6,374 bases of DNA from the NCBI GenBank assembly GCA_937996765.1, contig CALKUG010000390.1, positions 1 to 6,374 on the forward strand, written 5' to 3'. Made by a program: the position numbers and the translations under genes. Origin of the DNA: an uncultured Ignavibacteria bacterium (GTDB lineage Bacteria > Bacteroidota > Ignavibacteria > Ignavibacteriales > Ignavibacteriaceae). The notes beneath the pieces are model-generated. The model was not told where the DNA came from. It saw only the letters and a list, made by a program, of their open reading frames with translations, and made no database searches. Positions 1 to 6,119 of the stretch are shown piece by piece. Within the stretch, counting starts at the first letter, position 1; the number at the start of each line of letters is the position of its first letter.

Positions 1-1
1 T

Positions 2-319
2 TCTTACACTTCATGCTCCGGATATAATTGCAGAACTATCATCAGTTTTAACGCATCTGCAGGTAACCCACTCGAGATGAAATCACTTGTTCAACAAGAA
101 CTCATAAAGCATGGCATTTTATGGTCGGGATTCCACAATATCAGTTATTCGCTCACACAAGCTGATATTGATTACACATTGCAAGTGTATAGAGAAGTAT
201 TACCCATTCTAAAAAAAGCTGTTGATGAGAAAAACGTTGCCGGTTACCTTAAAGGTGAACCTGTTGAACCGGTGTTTAGAAAAACATCTAACTTCAATAT
301 GAAACCAAAGCGGAGTTAA
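2..319 (+). CDS. Class III PLP-dependent aminotransferase (glutamate-1-semialdehyde aminomutase-like), C-terminal 105 residues
   Basis: This is the tail of a gene that begins upstream; the open frame runs from base 2 to a TAA at 317-319, and the ATG at 77 is internal. The visible part matches the C-terminal small domain of glutamate-1-semialdehyde-type aminotransferases: a segment like the family's 'F...AGNPL..KSL.QQE', then GILWSGFHNISYS, the acidic D-I-D-Y-T-L helix, and a tail ending GEPVEPVFRKTS. The PLP lysine and most of the active site lie outside the window, so activity cannot be confirmed. Sitting 3 nt before a PtmA-like dehydrogenase and upstream of a NeuB-family synthase, it is more likely a sugar or nonulosonate aminotransferase than the haem-pathway HemL. 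The family call is firm; the substrate is inferred. Confidence 0.82.
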   Translation, partial: SYTSCSGYNCRTIISFNASAGNPLEMKSLVQQELIKHGILWSGFHNISYSLTQADIDYTLQVYREVLPILKKAVDEKNVAGYLKGEPVEPVFRKTSNFNMKPKRS

Positions 320-322
320 TCA

Positions 323-1132
323 ATGGATGTGATAAAATCTTTTGATTTAACTGATAAGGTTGCAGTAGTAACCGGTTCATTAGGACTCATAGGAAAAGAA
401 CATTGCAGGGCTCTTGCAGAAGCAGGTGCTACCGTGGTTGTTACTGATATAGATGGCAAAAAATGTGAAGAGTTTGCTGCAACGTTGCCAAACGCACTTT
501 CTTATGGTGCGGATATCACCAATAAAGAATCAATCGAACAATTACGCGACTTCATATTGGTGAATGTAGGCAAGATTGATATTTTGGTAAACAATGCTGC
601 AATAAACGACAAGTTTGAAAATCCCGCAGCTGTTTTTGAACTCTCCTCTTTCGAGAATTATCCGCTTGAACTTTGGCAGCAATCACTCAATGTGAATGTA
701 ACCGGAATGTTTATTTGCAGTCAGGTTCTCGGCACTGTAATGGCAGAGCAAGGCGGAGGCTCTATAATTAATATCGCTTCTACATATGGTATTGTTGCGC
801 CCGATCAATCTTTATACAAAGACGAGCAAGGCAATCAGAAATTCTTTAAAACGGCTGCTTACCCGGTAACAAAAGGCGCAGTTATATCATTCACACGTTT
901 TCTGGCTGCTTACTGGGGTGAAAAAGGAGTTAGAGTAAACACACTCTCTCCCGGCGGTGTTGAAGCAGGACAGGACGATTTTTTCATAACAAATTATTCT
1001 AAAAAAACTCCACTGAAACGCATGGCAAATGCTTCTGATTACAAGGGTGCTCTCGTGTTTTTGGCTTCTGATGCTTCCTCATATATGACGGGTGCGAATC
1101 TTGTGGTTGATGGAGGATTTACAGCATGGTAA
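323..1132 (+). CDS. Short-chain dehydrogenase/reductase, PtmA-like, of a nonulosonate cluster
   Basis: A 269-residue classical SDR, predicted to be cytosolic and NAD(P)-dependent. The N-terminal Rossmann motif is TGSLGLIG (17-24), with Leu where the usual TGxxxGIG has its middle Gly. Asp42 at the end of strand 2 favours NAD(H). The structural NNAA motif is at 90-93, and the catalytic set is Asn125, Ser153, Tyr180 and Lys184. Ser153 and Tyr180 are 27 residues apart instead of about 13; the extra loop (about 160-179) resembles the flagellin-modification protein PtmA group. The C-terminus (SYMTGANLVVDGGF) is typical and full length. The start is supported by GGAG at 312-315, 7 nt upstream. It is 3 nt behind the aminotransferase and its end overlaps the phosphatase gene by 7 nt. 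An oxidation or reduction in sugar-precursor or nonulosonate modification is inferred; the substrate cannot be read from the sequence. Confidence 0.9.
   Translation: MDVIKSFDLTDKVAVVTGSLGLIGKEHCRALAEAGATVVVTDIDGKKCEEFAATLPNALSYGADITNKESIEQLRDFILVNVGKIDILVNNAAINDKFENPAAVFELSSFENYPLELWQQSLNVNVTGMFICSQVLGTVMAEQGGGSIINIASTYGIVAPDQSLYKDEQGNQKFFKTAAYPVTKGAVISFTRFLAAYWGEKGVRVNTLSPGGVEAGQDDFFITNYSKKTPLKRMANASDYKGALVFLASDASSYMTGANLVVDGGFTAW
1112..1132 (+). promoter_or_regulatory. Gene overlap with internal Shine-Dalgarno: SDR stop / HAD start
   Basis: GGAGG at 1112-1116 lies 9 nt before the ATG at 1126, which overlaps the dehydrogenase stop TAA (1130-1132). The bases also encode the conserved SDR ending DGGF, so their match to a ribosome site may be partly fortuitous. 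The arrangement suggests translational coupling of the two genes. It also supports this start, since the next in-frame Met (residue 46) lies after the catalytic HAD motif I. Confidence 0.5.
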
Positions 1133-1659
1133 ACTTGGCAGGTATAACAACAAATATTGACACTGTTAAAGATAAAATTTCAAAAATTAAACTGCTTTTC
1201 ACAGATGTTGATGGTGTATTAACCGATACGGGAGTCTATTACTCCGATAGAGGCGAAGAGATGAAACGTTACTCTATTCGTGATGGTATGGGCGTTGAAA
1301 GGATACGCGATGTGGGTGGTATTGATGTTGGAATAATTACAGGTGAGAGTTCACCTTCGTTAGTAAAACGTTGTGAAAAGTTAAAGATTACTCGTTTGTA
1401 TTTAGGTGTAAAAGACAAAAAAACACTTCTTGCAAACATACTTGCAGAAGAAAAACTCACATTTGAAAATGTGGCTTATATTGGCGATGACTACAATGAT
1501 ATAGATATTATTAAATCATGCGGTCTCACTGCCTGCCCTTCAGATGGTATGCCGCTTATTAAAAACCTTGTTGATTATATTACTCAAAACAAGGGTGGAA
1601 ACGGTGCTTTCCGCGATTTTGTTGAATTAATTCTCACATTCAAAGTTTATAAGGATTAA
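1126..1659 (+). CDS. KdsC-like C0 HAD phosphatase, probable nonulosonate-9-phosphate phosphatase
   Basis: A 177-residue cap-less (C0) haloacid dehalogenase phosphatase, a family that works as tetramers. Motif I is DVDGVLTD (27-34), with nucleophile Asp27 and acid/base Asp29. Motif II is Thr72 in IITGE, motif III is probably Lys98, and motif IV is GDDYND (120-125), which binds Mg2+. The C-terminal GGNGAFRDFVELIL (157-170) is the conserved tail that enters the neighbouring subunit's active site. By recalled alignment, Glu74, Arg82 and Lys85 sit at the positions of Glu56, Arg64 and Lys67 of Bacteroides thetaiotaomicron KDN-9-phosphate phosphatase. True KDO-8-phosphate phosphatases have TGR at the first site. 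The direct neighbour is a NeuB-family synthase 1 nt downstream. Removal of phosphate from a nonulosonate 9-phosphate is therefore the best guess; KDO-8-phosphate phosphatase (KdsC) is the main alternative. About 20 residues precede motif I, slightly longer than usual. Confidence 0.88.
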   Translation: MVNLAGITTNIDTVKDKISKIKLLFTDVDGVLTDTGVYYSDRGEEMKRYSIRDGMGVERIRDVGGIDVGIITGESSPSLVKRCEKLKITRLYLGVKDKKTLLANILAEEKLTFENVAYIGDDYNDIDIIKSCGLTACPSDGMPLIKNLVDYITQNKGGNGAFRDFVELILTFKVYKD

Positions 1660-1660
1660 A

Positions 1661-2539
1661 ATGAATACTCGTGCAGTTAAAGTTGGAGACAGATACATTG
1701 GCGATGGACACCCAACTTTTGTTATAGCAGAAATAGGCATTAATCACAACGGTTCTGTTGAATTAGCGAAAAAACTCATAGATGGTGCTGCCCACGCCGG
1801 ATGTGATGCTGTTAAGTTCCAAAAAAGAACTCCTGAACTCTGCGTTCCTGAAAATCAATGGCACATTGAACGCGACACTCCGTGGGGACGTATAACCTAC
1901 ATAGAATATAGACATAAGATGGAGTTTACCACTGAGCAATTTGGTGATATTTCCGACTACTGTAAACAAAAAGGATTAGTATTTTTTGCATCATGTTGGG
2001 ATGTGCCATCTGTAGATTTTATGGAGCAATTCAACCCTGCCATCTATAAATTCGCTTCCGCAACAATCACCGATATAGAATTGTTAGAGCGCCATAAAGC
2101 ATTAAACAAACCGCTTATTCTTTCCACCGGTATGTCAACAATGCAAGAAGTCGAAAAAGCTGTTGAAGTGTTAGGCAGAGATAAGCTTCTGATTGCTCAA
2201 TCCACCTCTACTTACCCTTGCAAATTGGAAGAATTAAATCTTAATGTTATTAGAACCTTCAGAGAAATGTACCCAGAAGTGCCTATAGGATATTCAGGCC
2301 ATGAAACAGGACTTGCTCCAACTTGGGCTGCAGTTGCCCTGGGTGCTTCGTTCATCGAACGTCATATAACTCTTGATAGAGCTATGTGGGGAACCGACCA
2401 AGCAGCATCAGTTGAGGTTTCAGGATTTGAGAGAATGGTTGCAAACATCCGTGATATTGAGTTATCTTTAGGCGATGGGAATAAAGTGGTTTATGATAGT
2501 GAAATCTCATCTAAAAAGAAATTAAGAAAAGTTCAATAG
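1661..2539 (+). CDS. neuB: NeuB-family nonulosonate (sialic acid-type) synthase lacking the SAF domain
   Basis: A 292-residue TIM-barrel synthase that condenses phosphoenolpyruvate with a six-carbon sugar to a nine-carbon keto acid. Motifs in order: AEIGINHNG (23-31), DAVKFQKR (49-56), STGMST (155-160), QSTSTYP (180-186), GYSGHETG (210-217) and ERHITLD (233-239). His214 and His235 are 21 residues apart, as are the two Mn2+ ligands of meningococcal NeuB (His215, His236). Gln180, GYSGHETG and ERHITLD resemble human sialic acid 9-phosphate synthase more than meningococcal NeuB, which suggests a sugar-6-phosphate substrate. The protein stops at KKKLRKVQ, where the linker to the C-terminal SAF domain would begin; family members with that domain are about 340-360 residues. 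The start is supported by AAGGA at 1651-1655. It follows its likely partner phosphatase by 1 nt. The family is certain; the exact sugar (KDN, Neu5Ac or another) is not. Confidence 0.92.
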   Translation: MNTRAVKVGDRYIGDGHPTFVIAEIGINHNGSVELAKKLIDGAAHAGCDAVKFQKRTPELCVPENQWHIERDTPWGRITYIEYRHKMEFTTEQFGDISDYCKQKGLVFFASCWDVPSVDFMEQFNPAIYKFASATITDIELLERHKALNKPLILSTGMSTMQEVEKAVEVLGRDKLLIAQSTSTYPCKLEELNLNVIRTFREMYPEVPIGYSGHETGLAPTWAAVALGASFIERHITLDRAMWGTDQAASVEVSGFERMVANIRDIELSLGDGNKVVYDSEISSKKKLRKVQ

Positions 2540-2554
2540 TCAACTGTAACGAAT

Positions 2555-3367
2555 ATGGATATATCATTTAATATACTTGGTTTTGAAATTGTAATTAAAA
2601 CAGTTGTTTGGGCTACGTCTCTTATAACCGTTTTTTCAGCGGCCCTATTAGTAACGCTTGAGCGTATATACCCTTATAATAAGGGTCAAAAGTTTATACG
2701 AGAAGGGTTCTTTAACGATTTCTTCCTCTATACTTTTGCACAGAGCTATATTCTTGGGTTGTTGTTTTCATACATGACTGATGCTATTGATTCTGTAACT
2801 CAAATACGTAGTCAACAAATTCTTGCAGATATTCCTGTATGGGCTTTGGTGTTAATATCATTAGTAGTCCACGACCTTTACATCTATTGGTTTCATAGAT
2901 GGATGCACAACAATAATTATCTCTGGCGTTTACACGAAGCGCATCACTCAACAACCGACGTAGATTGGCTCAGTGGTAGTCGTTCCCACGCATTTGAGAT
3001 TCTTATAAATCAATCAGTTGAATTTGGTTGGTTGGTTTTGCTTGGCGCTCCTGCTGAAGTTATGGTGATTAAAGGTATGATAAGTGCGGTTTGGGGAATG
3101 TATATCCACTGTAATATCGATGTTCGCTCCGGGAAATTGCAGTACATTATTAATGGACCCGAAATGCACCGCTGGCATCACTCTGATAAGGTTGAAGAAG
3201 CTTACAATAAAAATTTCGCGACCAAGTTCGCATTCTGGGATTTTATATTTAGAACAAACTATTTCCCTGAAGGCAAAGCAACGGTTTATGGAATACCTGA
3301 ACCTTTCCCCAATGGTTTTGTAAAGCAATTTTTACATGCTTTTCGATCTTTTAATAATAAGGCGTAA
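2555..3367 (+). CDS. Membrane di-iron hydroxylase, sterol desaturase / fatty acid hydroxylase superfamily
   Basis: A 270-residue integral membrane protein with hydrophobic spans at roughly 14-34, 57-75, 95-113 and 155-182. The eight-histidine di-iron signature is complete: HRWMH (114-118), HEAHH (127-131) and HRWHH (205-209), with extra histidines at 106, 145 and 185. The superfamily uses O2 and electrons to hydroxylate or desaturate lipids, and it includes OlsE, which hydroxylates ornithine lipids in Rhizobium. It starts 15 nt after the NeuB-family gene with no clear ribosome site, and ends 5 nt before an OlsF-like gene. That position makes hydroxylation of the aminolipid made next door the most economical role, but this is inference. 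Hydroxylation of a free fatty acid or other membrane lipid is equally compatible with the motifs. Enzyme class is secure; the substrate is unknown. Confidence 0.88.
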   Translation: MDISFNILGFEIVIKTVVWATSLITVFSAALLVTLERIYPYNKGQKFIREGFFNDFFLYTFAQSYILGLLFSYMTDAIDSVTQIRSQQILADIPVWALVLISLVVHDLYIYWFHRWMHNNNYLWRLHEAHHSTTDVDWLSGSRSHAFEILINQSVEFGWLVLLGAPAEVMVIKGMISAVWGMYIHCNIDVRSGKLQYIINGPEMHRWHHSDKVEEAYNKNFATKFAFWDFIFRTNYFPEGKATVYGIPEPFPNGFVKQFLHAFRSFNNKA

Positions 3368-3372
3368 TTAGT

Positions 3373-5091
3373 ATGAGGACTATTCAAATCAAGGAACTCA
3401 TTGAAAAAAATAGTCCTCAATTCCTTGCCCCCTACCCTGCATTTGTTAAAAATTTTATTTACTTTCTACTCTCACGTGTACTTCATATAGCAGAGATAAA
3501 TTCGTTTCTCGAGAAAAATCAGAATGTATTTGGAATTGATTTTATAGACGAACTTTTTGATTCCCTGGATTTCTCGTATTCAGTATCAAAACGCGATCGT
3601 GACAAAATACCCTCTGAGGGCCGTGTGGTAATAGTTGCAAATCATCCACTTGGTGGGTTAGATGGTTTAGCACTACTAAAACTTGTTTCTGAAGTGCGAA
3701 AAGATGTAAGAATAGTAGTTAATGATGCCCTTATGCACATTAATAATCTCGAAAACGTTTTTCTCCCTTATAGTATTTTCTCACCGGGAATGCAACGTGA
3801 AAGAATTGTACGCATACATTCAGTTCTCCAAAACGAAGAGGCCGTTATAATATTTCCCGCCGGCGAAGTATCTCGTATTGCCATCAGTGGTGTTAAAGAT
3901 GCACAATGGACACAAGGAGCATACTACTTTGCTTCAAAAAATAAAGCACCTGTATTACCAATTCACGTTCATGCACGAAACAGTTTGTTTTTTTACCTCT
4001 TTTCTATGGTTGCTAAAAAGCTATCTGTGTTTTTGTTGCCTCACGAATTGTTCAACAAACGTAAGCATACCATACGATTTACCATTGGTAATCCAATACC
4101 TGCAAAAGTGTTTTCAGAGGATGTTCATAGAAAAGAGTTCACAACAAAATTACTGCGCAAGCACTTATACCAAATAGCTAAAGGGAAAAAGGGAGTATTT
4201 TTAACTGAGAAAAATGTAATTCAATCGGTTGATAAACTCCTCATAAAAAAAGAAATTGATTCTTCGGAATTGTTAGGGCACACTGCTGATGGTAAAAGCT
4301 TACATCTCATTTGTGCAACCCAAGCAGTTGAGACTCTTAGAGAAATTAGCCGTCTTAGAGAGTTAACATTTCGCAAAGTTGGCGAAGGTACAGGCAGTAA
4401 AAAAGACTTAGATCGATTCGACCACTACTATAAGCATATCGTAGTTTGGGATAACACCAATCTTGATATTGTTGGCTCATACCGCTTAGGAATAGGCTCG
4501 GAAATATTTAGCACCTTAGGACTCAATGGATTTTACACCTCAACACTTTTCAATTTAACTGAACAATTTGTTGAAATCGCCCCTATTTCTTTGGAATTAG
4601 GAAGATCTTTTGTTCAGGAGAAGTATTGGGGCACTTATGCCTTGGACTACTTGTGGCAAGGAATTGGGGCATATCTTAAAAAAAATCAAGAAATTCGCTA
4701 TCTATTTGGTCCTGTTAGTCTTAGCAACTCGTATCCCGAAGAAGCCAAAGCACACATCCTCTTTTATTACAAAAAGTGGTTTACTTCACGTGAAAAATTG
4801 GCTCAAGCAAAGCTCCCCTATATTCTTCCTCTCACAAAAACTCTTGAGCTAAATGAACGATTCAATGGTAATACTATGAAAGAGGACGAAAAAATTCTTA
4901 AGGCCGTACTAAAGAATTTTGGAGTGAGCATTCCGGTCTTGTACAGACAGTACTCGGAGCTTTGCGAAGAAGACGGAGTAAAATTTGTTGAATACAATAT
5001 CGACCCCGAGTTTGGTAATTGTGTTGATGCCTTTATTGTTGTTGACTTACACAAACTACGTCCACAAAAACGCGAACGATACTTACAATAA
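3373..5091 (+). CDS. olsF: OlsF-like bifunctional aminolipid synthase (PlsC-type O-acyltransferase fused to OlsB-type N-acyltransferase)
   Basis: A 572-residue two-domain acyltransferase. The N-terminal part (about 70-270) is PlsC-like, with NHPLGGLD (90-97) as the catalytic His/Asp block and FPAGEVSR (161-168) in place of the usual FPEGTRS. The C-terminal part (about 300-565) is a GNAT-type OlsB domain, with SRLRELTFRKVGEGTG (326-341), the hallmark ELGRSFV (408-414), GPVSLSNSYP (446-455) and a closing VDAFIVVDL (551-559). In characterised OlsF the C-terminal domain first N-acylates ornithine with a 3-hydroxy fatty acyl chain, and the N-terminal domain then esterifies the hydroxyl. Bacteroides uses separate GlsB and GlsA proteins to make glycine lipids, so the amino acid here could be ornithine, glycine or another. 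It probably acts at the inner membrane. It is the last gene of the operon, 5 nt after the hydroxylase. A weak AAGG at 3359-3362 precedes the ATG, and a perfect inverted repeat overlaps the start. Confidence 0.9.
   Translation: MRTIQIKELIEKNSPQFLAPYPAFVKNFIYFLLSRVLHIAEINSFLEKNQNVFGIDFIDELFDSLDFSYSVSKRDRDKIPSEGRVVIVANHPLGGLDGLALLKLVSEVRKDVRIVVNDALMHINNLENVFLPYSIFSPGMQRERIVRIHSVLQNEEAVIIFPAGEVSRIAISGVKDAQWTQGAYYFASKNKAPVLPIHVHARNSLFFYLFSMVAKKLSVFLLPHELFNKRKHTIRFTIGNPIPAKVFSEDVHRKEFTTKLLRKHLYQIAKGKKGVFLTEKNVIQSVDKLLIKKEIDSSELLGHTADGKSLHLICATQAVETLREISRLRELTFRKVGEGTGSKKDLDRFDHYYKHIVVWDNTNLDIVGSYRLGIGSEIFSTLGLNGFYTSTLFNLTEQFVEIAPISLELGRSFVQEKYWGTYALDYLWQGIGAYLKKNQEIRYLFGPVSLSNSYPEEAKAHILFYYKKWFTSREKLAQAKLPYILPLTKTLELNERFNGNTMKEDEKILKAVLKNFGVSIPVLYRQYSELCEEDGVKFVEYNIDPEFGNCVDAFIVVDLHKLRPQKRERYLQ
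3374..3419 (+). repeat. Perfect 11-bp inverted repeat over the olsF start codon
   Basis: TGAGGACTATT (3374-3384) is exactly complementary to AATAGTCCTCA (3409-3419), with a 24-nt loop. The left arm contains the last two bases of the olsF ATG (3373-3375), so the RNA hairpin would hinder initiation. A second stem is possible: CAAGGAA (3390-3396) with TTCCTTG (3421-3427), plus TTGA (3401-3404) with TCAA (3417-3420). It shares bases 3417-3419 with the first, so the two cannot both form. A regulatory role is inference; both arms lie almost entirely in coding sequence and could be chance. Confidence 0.45.
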
Positions 5092-5120
5092 ATTAATAAT
5101 ATCTTAACCGTAAATAGATA

Positions 5121-5148
5121 GTAGAGCTAAGGTTCAATAGCTACTTTT
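5121..5148 (+). terminator. Weak hairpin plus short T run after olsF (possible terminator)
   Basis: AGCTA (5125-5129) pairs with TAGCT (5138-5142) around an 8-nt loop. A variant stem adds GTA (5121-5123) with TAC (5142-5144), leaving a 2-nt bulge. TTTT follows at 5145-5148. It lies 30 nt after the last gene of the operon, where an end of transcription is expected. The stem is short and AT-rich and the T run is only four bases, so it is a marginal candidate. Confidence 0.27.
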
Positions 5149-5149
5149 A
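5142..5149 (+). promoter_or_regulatory. Weak Bacteroidota-type -7 box ahead of the metallophosphoesterase gene
   Basis: TACTTTTA (5142-5149) matches the Bacteroidota -7 consensus TAnnTTTG except for the last base, and lies 27 nt before the ATG at 5177 in the only gap large enough for a promoter. No convincing TTG or TTTG element is visible about 20 nt upstream. It also overlaps the proposed terminator hairpin, so the two readings compete. Confidence 0.2.
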
Positions 5150-5176
5150 CACTTCGTTTAATTAAATATTACATTT

Positions 5177-6109
5177 ATGAAAATTGCACATATATCCGAT
5201 CTACATATCAATACCAGTGGCAAAGAACACAATGCCGATCGCCTCTATCACTTACTCAGACTAATCATCGAACAAAAAGCAGACCATCTGATTATTACCG
5301 GTGATATTTCTGATGATGCCGATGAAAGAGACTTTGCACTCCTAAGGAAAATGCTTCAGTATTTTGATCTACTTCATTCGGATCGTGTCTCCATCGTTAT
5401 TGGTAACCATGATATTTTTGGAGGTGTGCAATATGTTGAGGATATATTCCATTTTCCTGAGCGATGCAGAACAACAGATTACGAAAAATCTGTAGCATTA
5501 TTTAATAGCTATTTTACTGAATTGTTCGAAAATTGTATTTATCGCTCAGATTCGAATAATTATCCGTACGCCAAGTTTATTGATAGTACTTTATTGGTGG
5601 GGATTAATTCCATTTCTAAGTACTCGCCCATTAGGAACCCTTTTGCTTCTAATGGATTTGTTGATGTTGACCAACTTGCAGAGATTAAATTAATTTTAGA
5701 AAAACTTTCAGGGGAAGCAGAGCATATCATAGTTGCTATGCATCACCACTTCCATAAGCTTACTAATAGTAGTAATAAACTTATTCATTCAATTTGGCAA
5801 ACCATCGAAAAAAGAACTATGAAATTGCATAAACGCAAGCGTCTTATACAATTGTTTGCGGACTATTCTATTGAGTTAGTTCTACACGGTCATATACACG
5901 AGAATAAGTTGTATGACGTTAAGGGATTAAAGGCACTGAATTCAGGTGGTTCAATAAAGAGTTTAAAGAAAGATCATATTTCTTACAATATTCTTACACG
6001 TGGGAATAAAAAATATAAACCTCATATTGAGAAATTGCTATTTAACGATGTTCATAATTCACACCCGGAAACAATAACTATCGTAAATCAGATTCTGAAC
6101 GAATTATAA
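5177..6109 (+). CDS. Calcineurin-like metallophosphoesterase, substrate unknown
   Basis: A 310-residue soluble protein with the complete di-metal phosphoesterase motif series: Asp8 and His10 in ISDLH (6-10), TGDISD (41-46), GNHD (76-79), MHHH (188-191) and GHIH (238-241). No signal peptide or membrane span is visible, so it is predicted to be cytosolic. The order and spacing resemble the CpdA/Icc-like class III phosphodiesterase branch. That branch contains many proteins of unknown substrate, so the cyclic-nucleotide activity of CpdA should not be assumed. LpxH, which cleaves UDP-diacylglucosamine, is usually shorter (about 240 residues) and less likely. The gene is separated from olsF by 85 nt and probably has its own transcript. 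It converges on corA with a 10-nt gap. No functional link to the upstream operon is evident. About 65 residues (245-310) follow the last metal motif, with no domain recognised there. Confidence 0.85.
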   Translation: MKIAHISDLHINTSGKEHNADRLYHLLRLIIEQKADHLIITGDISDDADERDFALLRKMLQYFDLLHSDRVSIVIGNHDIFGGVQYVEDIFHFPERCRTTDYEKSVALFNSYFTELFENCIYRSDSNNYPYAKFIDSTLLVGINSISKYSPIRNPFASNGFVDVDQLAEIKLILEKLSGEAEHIIVAMHHHFHKLTNSSNKLIHSIWQTIEKRTMKLHKRKRLIQLFADYSIELVLHGHIHENKLYDVKGLKALNSGGSIKSLKKDHISYNILTRGNKKYKPHIEKLLFNDVHNSHPETITIVNQILNEL

Positions 6110-6119
6110 ACGTTTTCAA

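Noticed and set aside
77..319. Independent small 80-residue protein starting at the ATG at 77.
   Set aside because: The same frame is open to the window edge and the upstream residues continue the class III aminotransferase C-terminal domain, so this ATG is internal.
1269..1460. Minus-strand open frame of 63 codons within the phosphatase gene, and similar antisense frames at 1763-1969, 3014-3328 and 4818-5054.
   Set aside because: Each lies entirely within a well-supported plus-strand gene and shows no recognisable domain, so all are treated as antisense shadows.
2525..2554. Possibility that the NeuB-family gene was truncated by a recent stop or frameshift, with its SAF domain lost nearby.
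   Set aside because: The hydroxylase begins 15 nt later, no SAF-like sequence is visible in any frame around the stop, and the protein ends cleanly at the domain boundary.
2731..2738. TACTTTTG, an exact match to the Bacteroidota -7 promoter consensus TAnnTTTG.
   Set aside because: It lies inside the hydroxylase gene, has no TTG/TTTG element at the right distance upstream, and such a short motif is expected by chance in AT-rich sequence.
6098..6114. AACG/CGTT short inverted repeat between the converging metallophosphoesterase and corA genes, considered as a bidirectional terminator.
   Set aside because: The stem is only four base pairs with a nine-base loop and no proper T run on either strand.
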